Positions 42,291 to 50,195 of a stretch of 64,000 nt of DNA are shown here, one piece after another. Below the pieces are notes generated by a model. The model saw only the letters and a program-made list of their open reading frames with translations. It had not been told where the DNA came from and ran no database searches. Within the stretch, counting starts at the first letter, position 1. Each line of letters starts with the position of its first letter. A program made the position numbers and the translations under genes. The stretch is from Oscillibacter sp. GTDB taxonomy: Bacteria; Bacillota; Clostridia; Oscillospirales; Oscillospiraceae. Location of the stretch: positions 1-64,000 of the forward strand of contig JAHHSA010000001.1 in assembly GCA_020025475.1 (NCBI GenBank), written 5' to 3'.

Positions 42291-43412
42291 ATGTTTTTGG
42301 AAAATCGGTTGATCGGCTATGTGGTGCTGGCTCTGCTTGTGGCATTGATTGTCAGTTTCCTGATGACGCCGGTAGTAAAGACATTTGCTTATAAGGTAGG
42401 TGCAATCGACGTGCCAAAGGATGGCCGCCGTATGCACAAGGTCCCCATCCCAAGATTGGGCGGACTGGCCATTTTTATCGGCTTTATGGTGAGCATTCTG
42501 CTCTTTGTGGAGATTTCTCCGGAGATGAAGAGTATTCTCCTGGGTGCGGTCATCATTGTGGTGCTGGGCGTGGTAGATGACATCATGGCCCTGCCCGCTA
42601 TGCTGAAATTTGTGATTCAGATTCTGGCGGCGCTGATTCCCACTACGCACGGCGTGGTGATCCAGACACTCTCTAACCCCAACGTACTTTCGGACAACCC
42701 CTATTGGACCCTGGGCTGGGTTTCCATTCCGGTGACGGTCCTGTGGATCGTGGCCATTACCAACGCCGTGAACCTGATCGATGGCCTGGATGGCCTGGCC
42801 AACGGTGTATCCGCTATTTCTGCCACCACAGTGCTGGTGATTGCCATGCTGGGTTCTGAGATCCAGGTGGCCATTGTCATGGCGGCGCTGGTGGGGGCCT
42901 GTGTTGGCTTCATGCCTTACAATCAGAACCCCGCCAAGATGTTCATGGGCGATACCGGAGCCACCTTCCTGGGGTATATCCTGGCCACCATGTCCATCCA
43001 GGGCCTTTTCAAGTTCTATGCCATTATTTCTTTTGCTGTGCCCTTCCTGATTTTGGGACTGCCTATTTTTGACACGGCATTTGCGTTCATTCGCCGAATC
43101 GCCCACGGTCAGAGCCCCATGAAGGCGGATCGGAGCCACATCCATCACAGACTCATCGATATGGGTCTGAATCAAAAGCAGGCAGTGGCGACACTGTATG
43201 TCATCTCCACCATCCTGGGCCTCTCTGCTGTGGTTTTGGCCACCAGCGGGGAAGAAAAGGCGATGCTCTTCTTCCTGGCATTGTGCGTTGTTGCCATTGT
43301 GGCCGCTCGTGTGGTGTTTCCTAAGGAAATCCGGGAAGAGCTCCATGAGGAGATGGAAGAGCTGAAGGACCACGGACATCATGAGCAAGACAAGAAAGAA
43401 GAGGAACTCTAA
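42291..43412 (+). CDS. tagO: Undecaprenyl-phosphate GlcNAc-1-phosphate transferase (TagO/WecA type)
   Basis: 373 residues, about eleven membrane segments. Catalytic motifs: VVDDIMALP (DDxxALP), NAVNLIDGLDGLA, MFMGDTGATFLG and the HIHHRL motif after KADRS. It makes the first lipid-linked sugar for teichoic acid or other wall polysaccharide. The C-terminus is very acidic and His-rich. It sits next to wecB, which makes a matching sugar nucleotide. Confidence 0.93.
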   Translation: MFLENRLIGYVVLALLVALIVSFLMTPVVKTFAYKVGAIDVPKDGRRMHKVPIPRLGGLAIFIGFMVSILLFVEISPEMKSILLGAVIIVVLGVVDDIMALPAMLKFVIQILAALIPTTHGVVIQTLSNPNVLSDNPYWTLGWVSIPVTVLWIVAITNAVNLIDGLDGLANGVSAISATTVLVIAMLGSEIQVAIVMAALVGACVGFMPYNQNPAKMFMGDTGATFLGYILATMSIQGLFKFYAIISFAVPFLILGLPIFDTAFAFIRRIAHGQSPMKADRSHIHHRLIDMGLNQKQAVATLYVISTILGLSAVVLATSGEEKAMLFFLALCVVAIVAARVVFPKEIREELHEEMEELKDHGHHEQDKKEEEL

Positions 43413-43413
43413 T

Positions 43414-44559
43414 ATGGACAAACTGCGTATTATGAGTGTATTCGGTACCAGGCCGGAGGCCATTAAAATGTGTCCCCTGGTGCAGGAGCTGGGCGCGCGC
43501 CCGGAGATTGAGAGCCTCTGCTGTGTCACTGCGCAGCACCGTCAGATGCTTGACAGCGTCATGGAGGTCTTTGGCATGAAGGCGGACTGGGACCTGGATA
43601 TTATGGCCCCTCGCCAGACTCTCTCTCACATCACAAGCAAGTGCCTCACCGGTATGGATGAGGCCATCGACGCCCTGAAACCCGATATGATTCTGGTGCA
43701 CGGAGATACCTCCACCACCTTTGCCGGAGCCCTTTCTGCATTCTATCATCAGGTGCCTGTGGGGCACGTAGAGGCTGGTCTGAGAACCTATGACAAGTAT
43801 TCCCCCTTTCCTGAGGAAATGAACCGAAAGCTGGTCAGCTCCATTGCGGATCTGTTTTTCTGCCCCACAGTGAGCAATCAGAAGAACCTGGAAAAGGAGA
43901 ACATCACTCAGGGAGTCTTCATCACTGGAAATACCGTGATTGATGCCCTAAAGACCACCGTGCGGAAGGACTATGTCTTTGCAACCGAGGAGCTGAACCG
44001 CCTGCCCTATGATGAGAAGAAGATCATTCTGGTGACCTGTCATCGCCGTGAGAACTACGGGGAACCCATGAAGAATATTATGCTGGCTCTGCGGCAGATC
44101 GCTGAGTGCCACGAGGATGTGGAGCTGGTTTATCCGGTTCACCTGAGTCCTGTGGTGCGGGAGTGCGTGGATCAGTATCTGCGCGGCACGCCCCGTGTCC
44201 ACCTGATTGATCCGCTGCCTGCGGATGAGATGCACAACCTGATGGCACGATGCTATATGGTCATGACCGATTCGGGCGGATTGCAGGAGGAGGCTCCCGC
44301 TCTGGGCAAGCCTGTCCTGGTTTTGCGCCGTGAGACGGAGCGACCGGAGGCTGTTGCAGCTGGTACTGTGAAGCTGGCAGGTGTGGTACAGGACGACATT
44401 GTCACCATGGCGGAGCGGCTGATCTGCGATCCGGAGGCCTATGCAAAAATGGCCCATGCAGTGAACCCCTACGGTGACGGCAATGCCTGCAAGCGGATTG
44501 CGGATGCGATTCTCTGGCATTTTGGTCGGGGAGATCGTCCTGATGATTTTGTGATTTGA
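43414..44559 (+). CDS. wecB: UDP-GlcNAc 2-epimerase, non-hydrolysing
   Basis: 381 residues. Marks: FGTRPEAIKM, VHGDTSTTFAG, GHVEAGLRT, MTDSGGLQEEAP and RRETERPEAV. It makes UDP-ManNAc from UDP-GlcNAc for wall polymer. ATG at 43414 is 1 nt after the tagO stop with gaggaa upstream; the earlier in-frame start at 43381 lies inside tagO. Confidence 0.95.
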   Translation: MDKLRIMSVFGTRPEAIKMCPLVQELGARPEIESLCCVTAQHRQMLDSVMEVFGMKADWDLDIMAPRQTLSHITSKCLTGMDEAIDALKPDMILVHGDTSTTFAGALSAFYHQVPVGHVEAGLRTYDKYSPFPEEMNRKLVSSIADLFFCPTVSNQKNLEKENITQGVFITGNTVIDALKTTVRKDYVFATEELNRLPYDEKKIILVTCHRRENYGEPMKNIMLALRQIAECHEDVELVYPVHLSPVVRECVDQYLRGTPRVHLIDPLPADEMHNLMARCYMVMTDSGGLQEEAPALGKPVLVLRRETERPEAVAAGTVKLAGVVQDDIVTMAERLICDPEAYAKMAHAVNPYGDGNACKRIADAILWHFGRGDRPDDFVI

Positions 44560-44578
44560 CAGCCGGAGGGAGGCACCT

Positions 44579-45319
44579 ATGGATAAACGGAAGCTGAATT
44601 GGATCACGATGGCTTTCGTGGTCCTGACGGTGCTGCTAGTAGGCCTGATGCTCAGCCATACCCTTCGCAGAACATCCCGTGTGGTCCTGCCGGAGGCACT
44701 CCCGCCGGTAGAGGAGAACTCCGGGGAGGCCGCGGAGAACAACACCCTTACCGTTGTAGAAATCACAACAGACACGGTGCAGACCGCCATTGCGACACTG
44801 AACAGACTTGAAAACTACACCCGCACCGTGCAGGTGGAACTGCTCTGGAGCGGTGGAAGCGGCACCTATCAGACCACGGTGTCTGCCCGTGACAATCTGG
44901 TCAGAATGGACCGGGCCATGATGGACGGTCAGACCCGGCACACGATTACCGACGGTGAGCGGACGTACATCTGGTACAATGACGAACGGGAGTACGTCGA
45001 GGTTCCGGCAGGTGTGATCTCTGTGGATCACGAGCAATCCATTCCGACCTATGAGGAAATCCTGGCCTTGCCAGTGGAGTCTATTGCTCAGGCTGATTTC
45101 CGGGGTGTGGCCGGACAGCGCTGCATCTACGTGGAAACCACGCAAGACAAGTCAGGCTACGTGCTTCGATACTGGGTTAGTGTGGAGTCCGGACTGCTGG
45201 TCGCGGCGGAAAAACTGCAAGACGACACAACTGTCTATCGTATGGTTGCTATGGACGTGAGTGAAACAGAGCCGGACGCGGCACTCTTTCAGCTGCCAAA
45301 CGGGAAGGCATTGCTGTAA
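44579..45319 (+). CDS. Membrane-anchored LolA-like protein
   Basis: 246 residues: one N-terminal membrane segment (about 8-25), an acidic linker, then a beta-rich domain (about 55-246). Patterns such as GGSGTYQTTVSARDNLVRMD, RTYIWYNDEREYVEVPAG and LRYWVSVESGLLVAAEKLQ resemble the LolA/RseB fold seen in Gram-positive sporulation and lipoprotein-related proteins. No catalytic motif. RBS ggaggga. It is 19 nt after wecB, so likely in the same transcript; a terminator follows. Confidence 0.7.
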   Translation: MDKRKLNWITMAFVVLTVLLVGLMLSHTLRRTSRVVLPEALPPVEENSGEAAENNTLTVVEITTDTVQTAIATLNRLENYTRTVQVELLWSGGSGTYQTTVSARDNLVRMDRAMMDGQTRHTITDGERTYIWYNDEREYVEVPAGVISVDHEQSIPTYEEILALPVESIAQADFRGVAGQRCIYVETTQDKSGYVLRYWVSVESGLLVAAEKLQDDTTVYRMVAMDVSETEPDAALFQLPNGKALL

Positions 45320-45614
45320 ACTTCATCGAAGACACCGCAGGCAGGAGAGCTGTGCTCTCCTGCCTGCGGGCTTTCCCAACGCACATCTGGGGGGATATAG
45401 CGGAGGAACTCCAAAAAGGGGCGCGGCGAATGATCGAAGCAATGCAAAAAGCAACCATGACTTAGCAGGAGTTTGTCAAAAAGACTTTTTCGACAAACCA
45501 AGGGCGGGTGTTTGTTCCCGTCAGGCCTCGTATGGTCTGGGTTTTGTTCCCCAAGGAACTGTGGGACGTTGTACTTGCTATGTGCTGCCCTTCGTTTGAG
45601 AATTCCCTGCATTT
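45320..45614. other. Unexplained block with a second palindrome
   Basis: After the terminator, about 240 bases without a convincing gene. GTTTGTC...GACAAAC at 45472-45500 encloses AAAAAG/CTTTTT, making an almost complete hairpin. Open frames here lack RBS support. Confidence 0.4.
45335..45376 (+). terminator. Strong hairpin after the LolA-like gene
   Basis: 16-bp perfect stem (45335-45350 with 45354-45369), loop tgt, then gctttccc. Confidence 0.75.
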
Positions 45615-45935
45615 TTACAAGATCAGCAGCAGTCCCAGTGCAATCAGCAGCTCCTCATCCGCATTTTCCCGGGAGAGGAAGAAGAGCAGCCCCAGCAGAA
45701 TCAGATCCCCGGTGTCGATACTGTCCAGATGGAACTGATCGAGAATGTGTCGCAGGAACCCAGTGAGACCGTCACTGGCCCGTCCTTCGGCGTGCCTGGG
45801 AGCAGACTCACTGTCGGATACCCGTTCCCGGGGCGGCGGGGACTCCTGGTGAGGCGTTCCGGCCCTGTCGGTGTGATCTTCCTCACGGATGCGGGTATAC
45901 GTCCCGTTGTCATTTCGGATATATCGGTTATACAT
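45615..45935 (-). CDS. Small hypothetical protein with hydrophobic C-terminus
   Basis: 106 residues. Begins MYNRYIRNDNGTYTRI, then an acidic, Pro/Arg-rich middle (about 18-60), and ends in two hydrophobic stretches (LILLGLLFFLSRENADEELL...). It looks like a tail-anchored or membrane-lying protein. It follows the next small gene by 3 nt, so it belongs to a three-gene group. No family recognised; sporulation link only suspected. Confidence 0.6.
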   Translation of the reverse strand: MYNRYIRNDNGTYTRIREEDHTDRAGTPHQESPPPRERVSDSESAPRHAEGRASDGLTGFLRHILDQFHLDSIDTGDLILLGLLFFLSRENADEELLIALGLLLIL

Positions 45936-45938
45936 TGT

Positions 45939-46313
45939 CTATTTCCCCCATCCTGCCAGGAAACTCTTTCCAATGTGGAAGAGACGGGCCAGCTGGATGG
46001 CCCGCTCCACCTTTTCCTGACGCTCCGGCTTCAGATAGGGCCGCAGAGCCAGCAGCAGCGCACGGGCATTGGAATCCTGCTGACCGCCCAGTTCCTGGAC
46101 CAGCGGCAGCAGCCGCGTCAGCATCTGCGGGTCCAGGCCACCGGTCAGCGCAGAAAGCGGGTTTCCGCCAGAGGGTGGCGGCTGCACACCGCCCGAGACG
46201 CCGTTTTCTGCACCGCTGGAAGCACCACCCAGACTTTGCGCCAGTTGCATGATCTGGGACATGGCACCCGGATTTGAGAGAATTTCATTTAACTTATCTT
46301 CAAATTCCGCCAT
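45939..46313 (-). CDS. Small helical hypothetical protein
   Basis: 124 residues, helical at both ends with a Gly/Pro-rich middle (about 30-60). MAEFEDKLNEILSNPGAMSQ and ILxNP-type segments suggest a helix-turn pattern repeated in its neighbour. ATG at 46313 follows aggagggg by 8 nt; GTG at 46322 is less likely. Second of three linked genes. No function assigned. Confidence 0.6.
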   Translation of the reverse strand: MAEFEDKLNEILSNPGAMSQIMQLAQSLGGASSGAENGVSGGVQPPPSGGNPLSALTGGLDPQMLTRLLPLVQELGGQQDSNARALLLALRPYLKPERQEKVERAIQLARLFHIGKSFLAGWGK

Positions 46314-46337
46314 GGTTCCCACCCCTCCTGTCCGGTC

Positions 46338-46595
46338 TTATTTCCCGAGAGTTTTCTGAATTCGCTCTGCCAATGCAGCGCCCTCCGGTGTCTGTAAATA
46401 CTGCCCTACCAGCTTCACGGCTTGTGCCGGATCGCCTTTGGCGGCAGAGCGCACGGCTGTGCGCAGCTGGGCTCCTTGCGAGCCCTGGTTCAAAAGATTC
46501 ATCAGAGCCTGCCCGTCCGGCGAGCGGAGCAGACGCTGGAGCTGAGCAGGATCCTGCTTCAACTGTTCCACAAAGCGGGCTGAATTCTCATCCAT
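46338..46595 (-). CDS. Small helical hypothetical protein
   Basis: 85 residues, all helical, rich in Gln, Ala and Leu (FVEQLKQDPAQLQRLLRSPD; YLQTPEGAALAERIQ). RBS aggaggc is 5 nt before the ATG. First of three linked genes. The repeat-like 'xxLLxSPDGQ' style recalls its neighbour, so the two could be distant relatives. Confidence 0.6.
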   Translation of the reverse strand: MDENSARFVEQLKQDPAQLQRLLRSPDGQALMNLLNQGSQGAQLRTAVRSAAKGDPAQAVKLVGQYLQTPEGAALAERIQKTLGK

Positions 46596-46659
46596 AATGC
46601 CTCCTATTCGGTCTCTTGACCAGTGTGATTCACATTAGTATATGATTCAGAATGAAAAA

Positions 46660-46690
46660 AGTGCCTGTACCATTGGTACAGGCATACAAT
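46660..46690 (-). terminator. Terminator of nth
   Basis: On the minus strand, stem TGCCTGTACC/GGTACAGGCA (46684-46675 with 46671-46662), loop aat, then CTTTTTTC. Confidence 0.8.
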
Positions 46691-46710
46691 TTGAGCAAAA
46701 CAGAGAGAAT

Positions 46711-47361
46711 TTATTTTTTACCCGTTTTGTTTGCTTTGGCCGTAGCGCACTCAGGTGCCAAAGGACAGCCGCTGCATTTTGGGGATCGGGCGGTGCAGGT
46801 GTCTCGACCAAAGAGCACCATTCGATGACAGAAGTCGCTGGACTCCTTGGGAGGAATGCTCTTGCGCAGCTGTCGCTCTACCTGAATGGGGTCCTTGGAA
46901 CCGTCCGTAATGCCAAGACGCCCGGTGATGCGGATGCAGTGGGTGTCACAGACATAGGCCTCCCTGTGGAAGATGTCGCCCAGAATCAGGTTGGCCGTCT
47001 TGCGGCCCACACCGGCCAGGGAGGTCAGCTCTTCCATGGTACCGGGGACCTTGCCGTCGTAGCGGTCAATGAGCTGCTGGGCGCAGGAGACGATGTCCCG
47101 GGCCTTGCCATTATAGAAACCACAGGAGTGAATGTACTCGCCCACTTCTTTGGGGTCTGCCTGGGCGAAGCTTTCCAGGGTGGGGAAGTGCTCATAAAGA
47201 GCCGGCGTGACTTTGTTGACCCGCTCATCGGTGCACTGGGCGGAGAGACGGACCGCAAAGAGCAGTTCATAATCCTTTTCGTATTGCAGAGAACAGAGGG
47301 CATCGGGATAGATGCCCTTGAGCGTTTCAATAATGCGATTGACAGACGCTTTGGATTTCAT
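46711..47361 (-). CDS. nth: Endonuclease III
   Basis: 216 residues. Helix-hairpin-helix LAGVGRKTANLI with the catalytic Lys, YVCDTHCIRI with the catalytic Asp, and the 4Fe-4S ligands C-x6-C-x2-C-x5-C (CTARSPKCSGCPLAPEC). It removes oxidised pyrimidines and nicks AP sites. ATG at 47361 follows agaggtg; a longer in-frame start at 47463 lacks an RBS. Divergent from rarA. Confidence 0.95.
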   Translation of the reverse strand: MKSKASVNRIIETLKGIYPDALCSLQYEKDYELLFAVRLSAQCTDERVNKVTPALYEHFPTLESFAQADPKEVGEYIHSCGFYNGKARDIVSCAQQLIDRYDGKVPGTMEELTSLAGVGRKTANLILGDIFHREAYVCDTHCIRITGRLGITDGSKDPIQVERQLRKSIPPKESSDFCHRMVLFGRDTCTARSPKCSGCPLAPECATAKANKTGKK

Positions 47362-47482
47362 GGTGTTCACCTCTCTGGACAGAATACCATAAAATTCGCC
47401 GCAAGGCCAGTGAAAAAACCATGGAATTTCAGGAAGAACTGTGGTAAAATAACAATTTGACATTGAGAGGGGAGGCAGTGCT

Positions 47483-48751
47483 ATGCAGCGTCCTTTGGCG
47501 GACGAAATCCGCCCAAAAACATTGGATGAGGTGGTGGGACAGCGTCATCTTTTGGGCCCAAACGGCGTCCTGCGCCGGTTGATTGAGAATGGGACCGATG
47601 CGAACATGGTCTTTTATGGCCCGTCAGGCACCGGCAAGACCACCATTGCCAACATCGTGGCTGAAAAGACCAATAAGACTCTGTATCGGCTCAACGCTAC
47701 CACGGCATCTCTCCAGGATATCAAGGATATCATCGCAGACGTGGGTACGCTGATGGCTCCCGGTGGTGTGCTGCTCTACCTGGATGAGATCCAATATTTT
47801 AATAAAAAGCAGCAGCAGAGTCTGCTGGAATTTATGGAGAACGGGAAGCTGACGCTGATTGCGTCTACCACTGAAAATCCTTATTTTTATGTATATAGTG
47901 CGCTGCTGTCCCGCAGTACGGTATTTGAGTTTAAATCGGTACCGGCTGCCGATGTGGAACAGGCGGTGCTGCGGGCGCTGGAAATCCAGCGGGGGCGGCT
48001 GCAGCTGCCACTGGACTGGGAGGAGGGGGTCCCTCTTCGGATTGCCACAGCCTGCGGCGGCGATGTCCGCAAGGCTGTCAACGCGGTGGAGATGCTCAGT
48101 CAGGCAGCGATGCCCCGGGATGGAGTGCTATATCTCACCATGGACGACGCGTCTCAGGTCACACAGCGCAGCTCTCTGCAGTATGACCGGGACGGTGATG
48201 CGCACTACGACCTGCTCTCCTGCCTGCAAAAATCCATTCGTGGCTCAGATCCGGACGCAGCAGTCTATTATCTGGGCAGACTGCTGGAAGCCGGAGACCT
48301 GCTCTCGCCCTGTCGGCGGTTGCTGGTGATGGCAGCAGAAGATGTGGGGCTGGCCTATCCAATGGCGATCGTAGTGACGAAATCCTGTGTGGACGCAGCT
48401 GTGCAAATTGGACTGCCGGAGGCTCGGCTGCCTCTGGCCGAGGCAGCCATCCTGCTGGCTACCGCACCCAAGTCCAACTCCGCCCATGACGCCATCAACG
48501 CGGCCATGGCGGATGTGAAGAAGGGCAGGGTGGGGGATATTCCCAGACACCTCCAGAATGTCCACGCCGACACCACCGGCTTTGATAATCAGCAGCACTA
48601 TCTCTATCCGCACAACTATCCCAATCATTGGGTAGAGCAACAGTATCTGCCTGATCTCCTGAAAAATGCCCGCTACTATGAATGGGGACCCAATAAGACC
48701 GAGCAGGCTGCCAAGGCCTACTGGGAGAGGATCAAGGGACGGCCTCTTTAA
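47483..48751 (+). CDS. rarA: Replication-associated recombination protein A (RarA/MgsA) ATPase
   Basis: 422 residues. Begins PLADEIRPKTLDEVVGQRHL; Walker A YGPSGTGKTT, Walker B LLYLDEIQYF, sensor TENPYF, and the C-terminal MgsA tetramer domain (LPEARLPLAEAAILLATAPKS). It acts at stalled forks. RBS gaggggagg. Its 3' end overlaps the convergent S1-domain gene by 20 nt. Confidence 0.95.
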   Translation: MQRPLADEIRPKTLDEVVGQRHLLGPNGVLRRLIENGTDANMVFYGPSGTGKTTIANIVAEKTNKTLYRLNATTASLQDIKDIIADVGTLMAPGGVLLYLDEIQYFNKKQQQSLLEFMENGKLTLIASTTENPYFYVYSALLSRSTVFEFKSVPAADVEQAVLRALEIQRGRLQLPLDWEEGVPLRIATACGGDVRKAVNAVEMLSQAAMPRDGVLYLTMDDASQVTQRSSLQYDRDGDAHYDLLSCLQKSIRGSDPDAAVYYLGRLLEAGDLLSPCRRLLVMAAEDVGLAYPMAIVVTKSCVDAAVQIGLPEARLPLAEAAILLATAPKSNSAHDAINAAMADVKKGRVGDIPRHLQNVHADTTGFDNQQHYLYPHNYPNHWVEQQYLPDLLKNARYYEWGPNKTEQAAKAYWERIKGRPL

Positions 48752-49667
48752 ACGTGGTAACGATGGGGTCCTTTTCGTAATTTGGCGGAGAGTAAACCCA
48801 CCGGTCCAAAGGACCGTCCGTCACCTGATAGGAGAAATTTTGAGGCTCCGTCTCCGGCGGCAGCCGTTGGATGACCTGGAGCTTGATCTTCATGCGTTCC
48901 GGGCGGATGCTTTTGATGTACACGGCCACACGGTCTCCTACGGACAAATCGTCCCGGGTATCGCAGAGGCCGGAGAGGTTTGGGGCCAGTTCGATGAAGC
49001 TGCCGTAGTCCTGGATGCTGCGGACAACGCCCTGCACTGTCTCACCGGGGGAGAAGCGGCTGGCGTTTTCCATCCAGGTGCCCAAGAGCTCCCTGTGGGT
49101 CATGGTGATGCGGCGGCGGCCGGCATCGATGCCGGCCACCACGGCCAGAATCGTCTGTCCCTCCTGGAACCGCACGCTGGGGTGTGGAATCCGGGAGACG
49201 GAAATGGACTCCAGAGGCAGCATGGAGATGATGCCCCGTCCGATGTCCAAAAAGGCACCAAAGGACTCCAATCGGGTGACCCGACAGGTGAGTACATCTC
49301 CAGGTGCAAGGTGCTCCAGGTACCAATCCATGGTCTTGTTTTGGATTTCTCGGCGGGATAGATAGGCAATGGGGGCTCCTTTTTCGTCGGCCTGAATGGA
49401 TTTCACTGTGAAGCATATTTGCTTACCAACTCTTGATAATACAGAAATTTCTCGCTCTGCCCCGCTGATCCAGGGGGCGGTGACTTCGGAACGAGGGAGA
49501 ATTCCGTGGATGGAGCCCAGTGGGACGTGTAGATCGTGTTCCACGTCGCAGCGCTGGACCACGGACTCCAATACGGTGCCATGTTCCATAGCCTCCTGCA
49601 GCTGAGAGAGTGTGATTGTCACGGGGGGCGTCAGGCCCTCCGGCGGAAAGTGGATATTTTTTGGCAT
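48732..49667 (-). CDS. S1-domain RNA-binding protein (RpsA-like)
   Basis: 311 residues. A degenerate first S1-like part (about 70-130) and two clear S1 domains (PGDVLTCRVTRLESFGAFLD near 150; PGETVQGVVRSIQDYGSFIE near 235). Clostridia often have such short S1 homologues; whether it is a true ribosomal S1 is open. ATG at 49667 follows ggatggg; the frame runs further upstream but over the opposite-strand DUF951 gene. It converges on rarA with a 20-nt overlap and no terminator between. Confidence 0.85.
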   Translation of the reverse strand: MPKNIHFPPEGLTPPVTITLSQLQEAMEHGTVLESVVQRCDVEHDLHVPLGSIHGILPRSEVTAPWISGAEREISVLSRVGKQICFTVKSIQADEKGAPIAYLSRREIQNKTMDWYLEHLAPGDVLTCRVTRLESFGAFLDIGRGIISMLPLESISVSRIPHPSVRFQEGQTILAVVAGIDAGRRRITMTHRELLGTWMENASRFSPGETVQGVVRSIQDYGSFIELAPNLSGLCDTRDDLSVGDRVAVYIKSIRPERMKIKLQVIQRLPPETEPQNFSYQVTDGPLDRWVYSPPNYEKDPIVTTFKEAVP

Positions 49668-49757
49668 ATGATCCCATCCTATTCTGCCGCTGTTGCGGTC
49701 AGTTGTGTTATGATGTATCCTATGCAGTAGGACAGTTTGGATTGACAGGGGGTACCT

Positions 49758-49952
49758 ATGGAACTGCATCTTCACGACATCGTGGAACTGAAAAAAGCCC
49801 ATCCCTGCGGAAGCACCCAGTGGGAGATCCTGCGGGTGGGTATGGATATCAAATTGAAATGTTTGGGCTGCGGACATGAGCTGATGCTTCCCCGCAGCAA
49901 GGCGGAAAAGAGCATCCGCAAGATCTTGACGAAGGGAGAGACGGAATCTTGA
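49758..49952 (+). CDS. DUF951 family protein
   Basis: 64 residues. MELHLHDIVELKKAHPCGS, then CLGCGHELMLPRSKAEKSI, matches the DUF951 family (YyzM-like), often found near ychF/rpsF in Firmicutes. Three cysteines (C17 and CLGC) may bind metal. RBS agggggt. A possible promoter TTGCGG-17-TATCCT lies at 49693-49721. Overlaps the start of a small hydrophobic peptide. Confidence 0.85.
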   Translation: MELHLHDIVELKKAHPCGSTQWEILRVGMDIKLKCLGCGHELMLPRSKAEKSIRKILTKGETES

Positions 49953-50038
49953 ATTTGAAGCGCGTTGTGGCGCTGGCGCTGGTTGCTGTGCTGGTTCTGG
50001 CGCTGGTGGCCTCCATGCTGATGCCTTTTGTGGGTTGA
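49949..50038 (+). CDS. 29-residue membrane peptide downstream of DUF951
   Basis: TTG-started frame overlapping the DUF951 stop (TTGA). The product has a charged start (NLKR) and one membrane helix rich in Val, Ala and Leu, ending MPFVG. Agggag lies 10 nt upstream. A strong terminator follows 12 nt after its stop, which fits a real last gene. Similar tiny membrane proteins occur in Firmicutes, but I cannot name it. Confidence 0.5.
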   Translation: MNLKRVVALALVAVLVLALVASMLMPFVG

Positions 50039-50050
50039 TGAATAGAGTCA

Positions 50051-50092
50051 ACTGCCGGATTCTCCTGAGGGAGAGTCCGGCAGTCTTTTTTT
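50051..50092 (+). terminator. Terminator of the DUF951 unit
   Basis: 15-bp stem (50051-50065 with 50070-50084) followed by ctttttttc. Confidence 0.85.
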
Positions 50093-50195
50093 CTCCCTCT
50101 GATTACGACGGCTTTCCCGGAGGACCTGCCCTATAATGAGACCACTGTACGGTCCAATGTCTGGATCATGCAAACATTGAAAAGGGGGGACAGCC

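Noticed and set aside
41595..43529. Very long antisense frame over trpS, tagO and wecB
   Set aside because: Spans three well-supported genes on the other strand; His/Gln-rich composition is typical of antisense translation.
45261..45612. Open frames on both strands in the block after the LolA-like gene
   Set aside because: They lack RBSs, overlap the LolA-like gene end or its terminator, and have no protein-like pattern.
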